This document shows positions 26,195 through 34,696 of a stretch of DNA of 64,000 bases, in pieces. Below the pieces are notes generated by a model. It did no database searches. It was not told the origin of the DNA and worked only from the letters and a program-made list of their open reading frames with translations. A program made the translations under genes and the position numbers. The DNA is taken from assembly GCA_030018495.1 (NCBI GenBank), contig JASEFS010000001.1, positions 62,001-126,000 on the forward strand, written 5' to 3'. The DNA is from Deltaproteobacteria bacterium (GTDB lineage Bacteria; Desulfobacterota; Desulfobaccia; Desulfobaccales; 0-14-0-80-60-11). How positions within the stretch are numbered: the stretch's first letter is position 1; each line of letters begins with the position of its first letter.

Positions 26195-26200
26195 TTTGTG

Positions 26201-26806
26201 ATGAAAACCTCCCGCGACCTCGCACCGGCCGTGTTTACCGTTCTGTTGAGCCTTCTTTGCAGCATCCCGCCATTCCCCGCCCTGGCCCGGGAAAGCTTTG
26301 AAACCGGCCGGGCGATCATTAATTGCGCCTTCCCTTCGGAGCTTTACTTAATGGAAAAAAGGCTCAATTTTTTCCCGGCAGCCCAATATTTCCAGAAGAA
26401 TTACCAGGCCTCCGGGTTCCCTCCGGACCCAGTCCTCCACCGGCTGGCCGCCAAGGTGGAAGGCATCATGGGCAGGGTTTCCCACCTGCTGAATATCAGC
26501 CTAAAACCCTCTTCCAAATTGCGGATCTTTCTCCTGAAAGACGGCCGCGAGGTGCGGGAGCGCCATCTCCTTTTCCGGCCCGGCCGGTCAACACTCGGCT
26601 ACAACTCCCTGGAAGCCTTCTATCAACCCGGAACTCACAGCCTCTTCCTCTCGCTGGCAGATCTGCATGAGGGCATTCTGGCTCACGAAATGGCCCATTT
26701 TTTGCTGTGCGCCGGTTCGGCGGTGCCGCCGCCCGCCGAGGTGCAGGAAAGATTGGCCCAGTACGCTGAAATGCATCTGCGCGAGCAGGCGACCAGAGGG
26801 TTTTAA
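26201..26806 (+). CDS. secreted HExxH putative metallopeptidase under c-di-GMP control
   Basis: 201 aa from the ATG at 26201, with AGGAGGG 12 bases upstream; the ORF-track TTG start lies inside the regulatory hairpin. Signal peptide: MKTSRDLAPAVFTVLLSLLCSIPPFPALA. The mature part has VEGIMGRVSHLLNISL, KLRIFLLKDGREVRERHL and the zinc-type motif ILAHEMAHFLLC (HEMAH) near residue 165. PPPAEVQERLAQYAEMHL behind it could supply a third, acidic ligand, as in gluzincins. Periplasmic or secreted. The riboswitch suggests a role in the sessile/motile transition, perhaps processing a surface protein. No family name can be given with certainty. Confidence 0.7.
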   Translation: MKTSRDLAPAVFTVLLSLLCSIPPFPALARESFETGRAIINCAFPSELYLMEKRLNFFPAAQYFQKNYQASGFPPDPVLHRLAAKVEGIMGRVSHLLNISLKPSSKLRIFLLKDGREVRERHLLFRPGRSTLGYNSLEAFYQPGTHSLFLSLADLHEGILAHEMAHFLLCAGSAVPPPAEVQERLAQYAEMHLREQATRGF

Positions 26807-26886
26807 TCAATTAATTTGATTTTTAAGGCAGGCATCAGAAGGGGAGGGAGGTCCTTTTTTGTTCTGGGCCTTACTTAGGGCCGACT

Positions 26887-27402
26887 TCAGGGGCACAATT
26901 TCAAAAAGTCCTCATCAAGTTCCACCGCCACAGCCCGCTGGAACAGTTCCACGCTCACCACCAGCCGGTGTTTCTTCTCCAGGCGTTTTTGAATGACGCC
27001 CCTGGCCCCGGCCAGCAGCCCTGCGGTGATATACACCCGCATGCCGCGCCTCAAGGGAGGGCAGGTTATCAGAGGAAGCCCGCTTTTTTCCATAATCCTG
27101 ATGGATTCAAGAGTTTCATCAGGTACAGGCTCAAAGCCGCCCTGCCGCCCCAAAATTTTAACCACCCCTCTGGTTCTGCGGATATCCAGATAAGTTCGGG
27201 GGTCCAGTTCGGTGCGGATGAAGAGATAGCCGGGAAACAGCGGCTGCCTCAGGAAAAGCTTGCGGTCCCGGCGCCGGCTGGGAACCTTGATCCGGGGCAG
27301 GTACACTTCCTGGTCTTTTTGCCGCAAGGCCGACTCAACCACGGCTTCATTGCGGCAAAGGGTTTGCACCACATACCAGCGGAGATTGTTGACTTGCTTC
27401 AT
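26887..27402 (-). CDS. NusG-paralogue antiterminator (RfaH/UpxY-like)
   Basis: 171 aa from the ATG at 27402 (MKQVNNLRWYVVQTLCRNEA); the ORF-track TTG start is nine codons upstream. The NGN domain has RWYVVQTLCRNEAVVESALRQK, VYLPRIKVPSRRRDRKLFLRQPLFPGYLFI and the typical RGVVKILGRQGGFEPVPDE. The C-terminal KOW-like half is RRGMRVYITAGLLAGARGVIQKRLEKKHRLVV. The product binds RNA polymerase to promote elongation through long, poorly translated operons, usually capsule or O-antigen loci. It lies about 5 kb before the exopolysaccharide genes, on the opposite strand, so it may act on them in trans. Confidence 0.85.
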   Translation of the reverse strand: MKQVNNLRWYVVQTLCRNEAVVESALRQKDQEVYLPRIKVPSRRRDRKLFLRQPLFPGYLFIRTELDPRTYLDIRRTRGVVKILGRQGGFEPVPDETLESIRIMEKSGLPLITCPPLRRGMRVYITAGLLAGARGVIQKRLEKKHRLVVSVELFQRAVAVELDEDFLKLCP

Positions 27403-27755
27403 CTTAGGGCGACCCGAAACCGGAAGCAACTGCTCAAATCAAAAGTCGAGATCAAACCCTGGGTCGATTGCCTTGGCAAATCCAAATTTATCAATGAATG
27501 AAGCAGGTTACTAATACGAAATTTCCTGGTGCGGAGTCAATAGGGGGTGTCAGGGATAATCCTTTTTTGTCACAAAAACAGGAATTAAAGTCGTCAGCTA
27601 AGGGCTCGACGGGCCTCAGGCTTTTCGAGAGGCCGCCCGGGGGCTCAGCCTTTGTGCAGCAAGGCCCGCCGAGCCCTTAGGTCAACTATGAGAACCTGAA
27701 TCAATCAGGCCTAGAGAGTTATCAAAGCCAGGGGTTGTCGCAAAAGACTTGATAT
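27403..27755. other. intergenic region holding a structured palindrome
   Basis: The gap between the NusG-like and oxidoreductase genes contains the long inverted repeat described at 27598-27680. Outside it nothing is recognised. Confidence 0.4.
27598..27680. repeat. 83-bp long inverted repeat, structured element
   Basis: Outer arms CTAAGGGCTCGACGGGCC and GGCCCGCCGAGCCCTTAG pair over 18 positions with one A/C mismatch. The 47-base interior can form a second stem from GGCTTTTC/GAGAGGCC and GGGGCT/AGCC pieces. It ends in the blunt CTAAGGG/CCCTTAG typical of mobile-element or REP-pair ends. It could be an RNA element, a bidirectional terminator or a miniature repeat. Confidence 0.65.
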
Positions 27756-28877
27756 TCAGGCCTGGCTGAATTTCGCTTTTAAGCTTCGCATCTTCTCCAC
27801 CGGCCAGCGGACACAAAAGGCCGGTTTGCCCCTCATCACCAGCTGCGTGCAGGTGTCGCAGTCCTGATCGCAATGAATGATTTCGCTTTCTCTTCCCGCT
27901 TTCACTTTTTGCGGCCAGTCGGGGTCGGCCCAGAGCACCCGGGCCAAGCCGATTAAATCCGCCTTTTCCTGAACAAGTATTTCCTCAGCCAGAGCCCCGC
28001 TGGCAATGCGGCCGGCGGCAATGACCGGCACGTTCACCCGGCGTTTGACAGCCGCCGCCAAATCGGCCATATAGCCTTCTTTCCTTGATTTCTCCATGAT
28101 CTCCGGCAAAAAGAAAGATTCATAGGTGCCCCCCATAACTGACAGGTAGCTGATGCCGGCGGCCGCCAGAGCCTGGGCGTATCGGCCTGACTCGGTGAGA
28201 TGCAAGCCATCGGGCAGCCATTCGTCGGCCAGAAACCGGTACCCGACCGGAAAATCCCCCACCGCGGCCTTGACCTGGGCCACTACCTCCAAAGGGAACT
28301 TCTGGCGGTTCTCCAGGGTACCGCCATAATCGTCATCCCGGCGGTTGGTCCTGGGGGAGACAAACTGGGCCAGCAAATAACCGGTGCCGCCGTGCAGCTC
28401 CACCATGTCGAACCCGGCTTGTTTTACCCGGCGCGCGGCATTGGAATATTTGTAAGCCAATTCCTGTATCTCATCCCGGCTCAAGGCCCTGGGCATACGG
28501 CCAAAAGTCTCGATTGCAGAGGGCGCCACCGGTTGAGGCGCAAACCCGGCAAAACGTCCGGCGTGGTTTATCTGCATGCAGGCCCGGGCGCCCTCTTGTT
28601 TTATAGTCCCGGCAAGGGTTGCCAGGCCCTCCAGGTAATCATCCGAGTCCACCCGCAAGGTGCGGTTTGACCCGCTTCCCGTGGGGTGATCAATGGTGGC
28701 GTTTTCCACCACCACCAAAGCCACGCCGCTCCGGGCCATCAGCCGGTAATGGTCCAGAAGCAAGGCGCTGACTCCACCCCCCTCGGCGGCATAGCCCAGA
28801 TAGAGAGGAGCCATGGTCAAGCGGTTCTGCAACTCCACGCCGTTGATTCGGCAGGGAGAAAAAAGATGCGGATACAT
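27756..28877 (-). CDS. NADH:flavin oxidoreductase, old-yellow-enzyme family
   Basis: FMN-dependent ene-reductase, TIM barrel, 373 aa. Family motifs: LFSPCRINGVELQNRLTMAPLYLGYA, INHAGRF, GFDMVELHGGTGYLLAQFVSPRTNRRDDDYGGTLENR (catalytic and FMN-binding), PVIAAGRIASGALAEEILV and ADLIGLARVLWADPDWPQK. A C-terminal cysteine cluster (CDQDCDTCTQLVMRGKPAFC) fits the [4Fe-4S] site of the longer 2,4-dienoyl-CoA reductase-type members. The C-terminal NAD(P)/FAD domains of those proteins are absent, so it needs another electron donor. Single gene; the substrate is likely an enone or enoate. Confidence 0.9.
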   Translation of the reverse strand: MYPHLFSPCRINGVELQNRLTMAPLYLGYAAEGGGVSALLLDHYRLMARSGVALVVVENATIDHPTGSGSNRTLRVDSDDYLEGLATLAGTIKQEGARACMQINHAGRFAGFAPQPVAPSAIETFGRMPRALSRDEIQELAYKYSNAARRVKQAGFDMVELHGGTGYLLAQFVSPRTNRRDDDYGGTLENRQKFPLEVVAQVKAAVGDFPVGYRFLADEWLPDGLHLTESGRYAQALAAAGISYLSVMGGTYESFFLPEIMEKSRKEGYMADLAAAVKRRVNVPVIAAGRIASGALAEEILVQEKADLIGLARVLWADPDWPQKVKAGRESEIIHCDQDCDTCTQLVMRGKPAFCVRWPVEKMRSLKAKFSQA

Positions 28878-29342
28878 AGTGCTCTCCTTTAGTTTAATGC
28901 CAGCTGTTCATCGGTATGTCGTCCGAAGTTTTCGCTAAAAAGAGATCGCAGACGGGCGCCCTGCTTGCAAATTTATTACCTCCGATTAGCTTAATTGTAC
29001 ACGGTTGCGTTCTATGGCGGCCTTTCAGGTAAAAAAATAAAATCTAAAATTTTTGGAAAGGAAAACGGGTGGGGACTTTTCATATCGCCTTTTAATTCGC
29101 CCAGCTCTGAAAACTTGTTTGCTTCCGAAATAAAAATTATTTCAAGACAAATTATCCAGTGATGCCCGCCATCTCATGCGCCTCTGGCAGCTGAAAATCT
29201 CTCAAAACCAAAAGCCCATTTTACAATGCAAAATCAAATAGATAATTTCTGTGCGGGTGCTGCCCGAGAAATTTTAAACTTGATCCGGCGTGCAACTTCT
29301 GTTAAACGCGGAGAGACCTGCCGGGCAATTTTCGGATTGAAG
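28878..29342. other. intergenic region between divergent genes
   Basis: 465 bases. Should carry promoters for the oxidoreductase (minus) and the M23 gene (plus); the upstream extension of the M23 ORF crosses the last 117 bases. No repeat or RNA recognised. Confidence 0.35.
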
Positions 29343-30596
29343 ATGGCTCTTTCTCATCGCCGAAGGAGAATGCGGTTCCTCAGGGGAATCGGCTTCATCA
29401 TCACCACAGTTCTTCTGCTGGGGCACACTTCCGTTTATGCTGAATCTCACATCCGGGTCTATAAAAAAGGGGTGGTCTATTATCACTTTCCCATCCGGGA
29501 ACACCCGCAATTAGAGGCCATGCGATTTCCTTCGGCACCCCGGAACCGGACGGCCCTCCCGGAGTGGGACCAGTCGCATAATCTGCAGGCCATGGTGATT
29601 GAGGCGGCTGTTCGCATGGAAGCCAAACGCGACCCCGAAGCCGCCTTTTTCAAAAATGACCGCCTGGGGCAGCTAAGGCTGGGAAAAGCTCATGATTTGG
29701 AGATAGCCTATTTCTATGATCCTAATGTAAATGCGTGGACGGGCTCCCAATATCTGAGAAAATTGTTGACGAGCCTGGGCTACCATTCGCCTCCGGCCGC
29801 CCTCGCGGATTATCCCGACTCCAGGCTGCCGGTCGGCCCTCAAACTCCTCCGCCAACCCGGGAGGCTCAGGCCTTATTCCGGGAGGTCTGCAGCAGTTTC
29901 CTTCAATATGAATTGAACCGATATTCATCACCCGGTCGGAAGCAACCTGATCCGAATCACCTGACAGTGTCGAACCTGCCCGGTTATTGTTTTCCGGTGG
30001 CTTGGCCATATGCCTTCCGGGACACCTGGGGACACTCCCGCGGCGGCGGGAGGTATCATCGCGGTGTGGATATTCTTGCCTCCGAGGGCACCCCGGTCTA
30101 TGCCATCACCGCCGGAGTTATCCATAAATTAGTGAGTTGGCAAGGCGCCGGCATCACCCTGCTCCTGCGCGGTCAAGACGGGTTAGGGTATGGCTATATG
30201 CACTTGCAGCGCTACGCTGAAGGCATTGTGGAAGGGAAAAAAGTGCGGCAAGGCGAGCTGATCGCCTACGTGGGGCGCACCGGGGTCACATGGAGTTCTC
30301 CGCACCTTCACTTGCAGGTTTATGTGGATAGCGACTTCGAAAGAGACGAACTGGTGAACCCTTTCGGCTTTTTGGTGCAATTATGCAACGGCAGAGGGGT
30401 TGCGGACAGGCCGTCTCAGGTCCTGCTCGGCCGGCAGCTTGCGGGACCGGAAGCCGCCAGGCATGGAAAGATGAAAATTTACAATTTTGCGCCTCGCAAG
30501 CCTAATCAAAGGACTGATGGCGACGTGTCGGCGTTACTGACGGACTACCTGTTGAAAAAGAACTACTTAACCTTTCCGGCAAAGCAGATCCCCTAA
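29343..30596 (+). CDS. M23-family metallopeptidase (peptidoglycan endopeptidase or LytM factor)
   Basis: Zinc peptidase acting on cell-wall cross-links, periplasmic. 417 aa from the ATG at 29343; an ATG nine codons later is an alternative, and the ORF-track start 39 codons earlier is unlikely. Signal sequence: FLRGIGFIITTVLLLGHTSVYA-ESHI. The N-terminal YKKGVVYYHFPIREHP is like short repeats in secreted lytic enzymes. The M23 domain is at about residues 230-345: GRYHRGVDILASEGTPVYAI (H-x3-D) and SSPHLHLQVYVD (H-x-H). All zinc ligands are present, so it is probably active. The upstream region of about 200 residues has no recognised fold. Confidence 0.88.
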   Translation: MALSHRRRRMRFLRGIGFIITTVLLLGHTSVYAESHIRVYKKGVVYYHFPIREHPQLEAMRFPSAPRNRTALPEWDQSHNLQAMVIEAAVRMEAKRDPEAAFFKNDRLGQLRLGKAHDLEIAYFYDPNVNAWTGSQYLRKLLTSLGYHSPPAALADYPDSRLPVGPQTPPPTREAQALFREVCSSFLQYELNRYSSPGRKQPDPNHLTVSNLPGYCFPVAWPYAFRDTWGHSRGGGRYHRGVDILASEGTPVYAITAGVIHKLVSWQGAGITLLLRGQDGLGYGYMHLQRYAEGIVEGKKVRQGELIAYVGRTGVTWSSPHLHLQVYVDSDFERDELVNPFGFLVQLCNGRGVADRPSQVLLGRQLAGPEAARHGKMKIYNFAPRKPNQRTDGDVSALLTDYLLKKNYLTFPAKQIP

Positions 30597-30664
30597 ACAA
30601 CGCGAACAATCGCAGGCAAGCCCCCGTTACCTGCCAGGAATTTTTCCGTGCCGGGAGTAGCTGA

Positions 30665-31135
30665 CTATTCTTCGGCTCTTTGCCTTTCGTATTTGTCTCG
30701 CATCTCCTGATGCCATCTTTTTAAAGCGATGACAAATTTTCCCTGTTGCAGCGGGTTCAGGAGTGCCATTTCCTCGTGGCGTTGGACTTTGAAAGTCTCA
30801 AAAAGCTGGTCGTGGCAGGCGGTGACTGAGGCTACCAAATCCTTGATCCTTTTCTCATCGGGCTGGGGAGCAGACAGGGCTTTTTCCAGCTCCTCTTCGT
30901 CCTTTTTAATCCCCGCAATGATCTTTTCCCGGATTTTCTCGTATCGGTCGCTCACTGCCAGAAATTTGTCGGCTTTATCAGGGGGCAGGTTAAGCTCTTG
31001 TACCACCCTTTCCCTCGGCATCCCTAAACCGGGACTCATGCCTTCCTCCTCGGCCCGCCCCGGGCCGGGCATCAGGAGAACGGCCGCCAACAAAATTCCT
31101 AAGCTCATCCGGCAGAATTTCATTTTAGCATTCAT
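30665..31135 (-). CDS. Spy/CpxP-like periplasmic protein
   Basis: 156 aa. Signal peptide MNAKMKFCRMSLGILLAAVLLMPGPGRA. The mature part is all-helical: LNLPPDKADKFLAVSDRYEKIREKII, then NPLQQGKFVIALKRWHQEM, which matches the LTxxQ-type repeats of the Spy/CpxP/ZraP fold. It likely binds metal or unfolded envelope proteins. AAGGAG lies upstream of the ATG. The Tyr-rich protein gene lies further upstream on the same strand (118 bases away). Confidence 0.75.
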   Translation of the reverse strand: MNAKMKFCRMSLGILLAAVLLMPGPGRAEEEGMSPGLGMPRERVVQELNLPPDKADKFLAVSDRYEKIREKIIAGIKKDEEELEKALSAPQPDEKRIKDLVASVTACHDQLFETFKVQRHEEMALLNPLQQGKFVIALKRWHQEMRDKYERQRAEE

Positions 31136-31252
31136 GCTGTGCTCCTTGGACAGTATGTAAGTAAGAAAGCCCTCGCGGTGCCACCGAACTTTCGGGACAA
31201 AGTTTACTCATGAACCGGGGGCCTGAGCCGGGTTAAGGCGAGATTGACTATG

Positions 31253-31759
31253 TCAACGGCGGATTCCTCGCCCCCCGCCGCGGAAGCCATCGAAACGGAA
31301 ACCTCCGCTACCGCCAGGAGGGCTGCTAGGCGTGCGCAGAGGTTCGCGCAGCATGGGCCTTTGAACCGGTCGTTCAATGCGCCTTTCAGGTCTGGTGGGT
31401 CGTTCAATGCGCCTCTCCGGTATTTTGCGCCGATGGTCATCTTTGAACCGATGACGATAGGGGTAGTAATAATAGCCGCCTGGATAGGAGTAATAAGGGT
31501 AATAATAATAAGGATAGGTGTAGTCGTAAGGATAATAGCGGCCGTAGCGGTAATAACCGCCATAGCCCCAGTACGATCCGCAGGAAGGCAGGATGAATAG
31601 CAGGCAAAAGAAGAGCAGACAAAGGGCCGGCGCCAAGCAATCCGCACGGATTTCTGTGAGCCCCTCCTTTAATTGGCGCGGCCTCAAGGGGAAGTCTTGC
31701 CCGCTTTGCACCATACGCATGTGGTTTCTCATCTGGCCCCCATCTTTAGCGGCCGTCAT
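31253..31759 (-). CDS. tyrosine-rich low-complexity lipoprotein
   Basis: 168 aa in the longest frame. A hydrophobic segment with lipobox (LFFCLLFILPSC) sits about 45-60 residues in, so the true start is probably downstream of 31759, though no good start codon with a ribosome site could be found. After the Cys comes a Tyr/Gly/Pro tract (YWGYGGYYRYGRYYPYDYTY) with about 25 tyrosines in 45 residues, then basic repeats (RRIERPTRPERRIERP) and a Gly-rich end. Likely an extracellular or outer-membrane-attached structural protein. The plus-strand ORF over the same bases is less convincing. Confidence 0.5.
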   Translation of the reverse strand: MTAAKDGGQMRNHMRMVQSGQDFPLRPRQLKEGLTEIRADCLAPALCLLFFCLLFILPSCGSYWGYGGYYRYGRYYPYDYTYPYYYYPYYSYPGGYYYYPYRHRFKDDHRRKIPERRIERPTRPERRIERPVQRPMLREPLRTPSSPPGGSGGFRFDGFRGGGRGIRR

Positions 31760-32857
31760 TTCTTTGGCCTGGTGAATTAACTTTTAATAGACCCGGCAGC
31801 CTTCTAAAAGAAATGCAAAGAGGCGGCTGGAAAAAGCCCTTATAGGCTAATTATAAGCTTGTCGAAACGGAGGTCAATGTACGTCGGTCAACTAGCAGAG
31901 AGTAGTGAGGTTTCCTAAAAGGGTCTAGCCTTACCCGGGACTTGGCTCATAAGCCCTGAAGCTCAGAAAACGGCCATCTCCGGGAATTTTCATCTGCCGT
32001 TGCCTTCAGAGAAGGAAGCTTTCGCGACTCCCAAAGCTTTTCACGTTCAAAATCAGCAGATTTTGTTTGGCATAGCAGTCCGAGAGCTAAGGGTCATTGT
32101 CGAGAAATGGCCCTGCACATCACCATCCATTTCGAGCCTTGCAGCGTTTTTCTGTTCCATTTCAGATAGATACTTTTACCTAGTATTAAGTCAAACACAC
32201 CAAAATAAAAAGAGTATTTTCCTCTATTTTTTTTTAGAAAAACATTCTTTACCATGTTTTTAACCTTTCTGACTAAACTCCCGGCTCAGGGAAATTTGTT
32301 AAGCGATCTTCCCGGCCGGAGGTATGATTCAAAATCTTCCCAATTGTTGTCAATGTTTAACACCAATTATATAAGTAACTAACTAATATAATTCATAAAA
32401 TAATTTTGTTAAAGTAATTTACAAGGGCGGTAGCCTGCCCAAACGAATCAAGAATTGAGAATTTGAGCCCTTCATTGCCCGAGACATCTCCAGGTCTGGA
32501 TTTCCTAAGAGGGATTTTGCAGCCTGTCCGGATCCAATCTTTAGTTCGGTTTGCATACCTTGCGAAAAGAAAATTCGCCATGATTCAGCTTCTTCAACAT
32601 GCTGTTTAATAAGCCGTCATGAAAAAATTCTGACAGGCTGGAGACACAAGGCAGGATTTCCAACAGAAGATTCGCCAGGCAGCTTGAGGCTACGTTTGAG
32701 GAAAAGCCAGGCTGTGTCATTTACCATTACAGCGCAATTCTGCACTGCCGGTAGATATTGGTCTAAAAGCGCGAAATTTTGAAATCACAAACAGTTCCAG
32801 CAACAGCGGTCTAATGTTATCGAATTATCAGAAAAGAATTTTGAGTGAAATACTTAA
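31760..32857. other. 1.1-kb gene-free junction between GC-rich backbone and AT-rich glycan island
   Basis: No supported gene. Two short ORFs (32000-32263 plus, 32393-32581 minus) lack ribosome sites and family features. Base composition shifts from GC-rich to AT-rich near 32160. No transposase, att site or tRNA is seen at the junction. It probably contains the promoter of the first glycan genes and decayed sequence. Confidence 0.45.
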
Positions 32858-33844
32858 ATGAGAATAATTAAGTTTATCGCAACGATATTATTGTTTTTGG
32901 TAGTGTTCACCATTGGAAGCTATGTTGGAAAGATATTGTGCTTTAAAGGGTTCAAAATTCCCTTTATCGCTCCAAGAGACGAATGGGCGATAGCGCTTTA
33001 TCAGGGAAATTCACCTCTTAATTTTTTTCCTACCAAAAATTTCCCTAATCCAATTTTAACGGGCGATGATGTAAAAGACATTAAATCAACAGGCGTTGCA
33101 GATCCTTTTATGATTTTTGAAAATGGAAAATGGTATTTATTTATGGAGGTTATAGATAAAAATGGTAAGGGAAGTATAGGTCTTGCAACTAGTGAAAATT
33201 TAATTAAATGGCGATACGAAAAAATTGTTTTGAACGAGCCATTTCATTTATCTTTTCCTTTTATATTTAAGGTTGAAAATACTTATTTTATGGTGCCAGA
33301 GTCCCGCAGATCAAATTCGGTTCGACTGTACAAGGCTAAAGATTTTCCAAAAGAGTGGTCCTTTGAAGGAATACTAATTCCTCAAGGTCTAACCGATTCT
33401 TGCATTTTCAATTATCAAGAAAGGTGGTGGATGCTATCTTGCAGCCCGGCGGATTCCAGTAATCGCCAGGCTATATTTTTAGAACTCTTTTATTCTAATA
33501 ATCTTTTAGGTCCATGGACCAAGCATCCTAAGAGTCCTGTTGTCTCTGGTCGGCAATCGAGTAGACTCGGTGGACGGGTAATACAATACAATGGGAAACT
33601 TATAAGGTATGCTCAAGATGGTTCACCTTATTATGGCAGACAAATTCGTGCCTTTGAGATAACCGCCCTCTCAATTGAAGACTATGCCGAAAAGGAAATC
33701 CCCTTAAATCCTGAGTTAAGAGAAACGGGTGCAGGCTGGAATGCACATGGCATGCACCATATTGATCCGCACTTATTGCCGGATCAGACATGGATTGCTT
33801 GCGTTGATGGAAAGCAGAAAAGGTTACAAGTTTTTTGGAAATGA
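32858..33844 (+). CDS. glycan-locus beta-propeller protein (GH43-like / GIPC transferase N-domain-like)
   Basis: 328 aa with an N-terminal membrane anchor (FIATILLFLVVFTIGSYVG). The rest has a five-blade-propeller pattern: GVADPFMIFENGKWYLFMEV, SFPFIFKVENTYFMVPESRRSNSVRLY, LTDSCIFNYQERWWMLSCSP and GRVIQYNGKLIRYAQDGSPYYG. These match the N-terminal domain found in glucosamine inositolphosphorylceramide transferases and in bacterial polysaccharide loci. The DPF and PES(R) motifs would line the catalytic pocket. First gene of the AT-rich island. A hydrolase or transferase role cannot be decided. Confidence 0.7.
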   Translation: MRIIKFIATILLFLVVFTIGSYVGKILCFKGFKIPFIAPRDEWAIALYQGNSPLNFFPTKNFPNPILTGDDVKDIKSTGVADPFMIFENGKWYLFMEVIDKNGKGSIGLATSENLIKWRYEKIVLNEPFHLSFPFIFKVENTYFMVPESRRSNSVRLYKAKDFPKEWSFEGILIPQGLTDSCIFNYQERWWMLSCSPADSSNRQAIFLELFYSNNLLGPWTKHPKSPVVSGRQSSRLGGRVIQYNGKLIRYAQDGSPYYGRQIRAFEITALSIEDYAEKEIPLNPELRETGAGWNAHGMHHIDPHLLPDQTWIACVDGKQKRLQVFWK

Positions 33845-33930
33845 TCCTAAGGAAAAAGATTCATAGCTGGGTGGAAGGTGAAATCGCTTAAGTGATAAGT
33901 CTGCATGCAGATTTCTGACCTCCAAAATCG
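33841..33930 (+). pseudogene. relic of the Cys-rich paralogue gene
   Basis: About 85 bases align with 36565-36655 inside the 163-aa gene: AAGGAAAAAGAT versus AAGAAAAAAGAT, then GGTGGAAGGTGAAATCG versus GGTGGAGGGTAAATCG, then CTTAAGTGATAAGT versus GTTAAGAGATAGGT, then GCATGCAGATTTCTG versus GCACGCAGATATCTG. By eye more than 70% of bases match. A one-base indel and a stop codon (TGA) break the frame. A third, decayed family member once stood here, between the propeller gene and the sugar transferase. Confidence 0.6.
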
Positions 33931-34008
33931 AAGGGGATTAAATAAAATTGATTCAATTTTTTGAATACCTTTTTTATTAATCCTAATCAGAGCAATGAGG
34001 TCGATATC

Positions 34009-34617
34009 ATGATGCCCGCCTTTAAAATTAAAGAAATTATCGACCAAATTTTTAGTTGGCTTCTTCTTTTTGCTCTAAGCCCCATTTTTTGGTTTATAGC
34101 TGCGCTAATTCGTTTAGATTCCTCCGGACCCGCATTTTATCGACACACGCGTGTTGGGAAAGGCGGTCACCCTTTCGTGGCCTATAAATTTCGCTCCATG
34201 GTTGACAAGGCCAGTACATTAGGTCTGGGGCTGAATGTTTCCGTGGACGATCCGCGTATCACCAGAATAGGAAATTTGCTGCGCAACTCGAGTATGGATG
34301 AGCTTCCCCAGCTTTTTAATGTCCTGAAGGGAGATATGAGTTTGGTCGGGCCTAGACCTTCATGGCCTTATCATGCAGCTGCTTACAATGATTTTCAGCG
34401 ACGCCGACTCGAAGTCAAACCTGGTATTACTGGCTGGGCACAAATCAATGGTCGTAATTCCATTTCCTGGGAGGAACGCATCGCGTTAGACGTTTGGTAT
34501 ATAGATAACTGGTCTCTGAAATTGGACTTTTATATTTTACTACGAACAATTAAGACCGTGGTTCGGAAGGAAGGACTTTATGGGACCGAGGGAGTAAATT
34601 ATGATTTAAAGATTTAG
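34009..34617 (+). CDS. undecaprenyl-phosphate sugar-1-phosphate transferase (initiating, WcaJ/PglC-type)
   Basis: Polyprenol-phosphate hexose-1-phosphate transferase that starts glycan assembly on the lipid carrier at the inner membrane. 202 aa from the ATG at 34009 (GAGGT upstream). One membrane re-entrant helix (IFSWLLLFALSPIFWFIAALI), then family blocks RLDSSGPAFYRHTRVGKGGHPFVAYKFRSM, NSSMDELPQLFNVLKGDMSLVGPRPSWP and VKPGITGWAQINGRNSISWEERI. It has only the catalytic C-terminal half of WbaP/WcaJ, like PglC. It commits sugar to the locus and fixes the first residue of the repeat unit. Confidence 0.92.
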   Translation: MMPAFKIKEIIDQIFSWLLLFALSPIFWFIAALIRLDSSGPAFYRHTRVGKGGHPFVAYKFRSMVDKASTLGLGLNVSVDDPRITRIGNLLRNSSMDELPQLFNVLKGDMSLVGPRPSWPYHAAAYNDFQRRRLEVKPGITGWAQINGRNSISWEERIALDVWYIDNWSLKLDFYILLRTIKTVVRKEGLYGTEGVNYDLKI

Positions 34618-34696
34618 TATCCTTTCAGTTCGAGGCGTAAGGCTGAACCTGAACTGAGCAACCTGACACATTGCTAACTTAATCATAGACTTCAAA

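Noticed and set aside
32000-32581. Two short ORFs in the AT-rich junction
   Set aside because: No ribosome sites, no recognised domains, composition is that of noncoding DNA.
32640-32760. A further relic of the Cys-rich family before 32858
   Set aside because: A conceptual translation gives NRRFARQL, resembling DRFARRYL, but the DNA does not align beyond a few bases.
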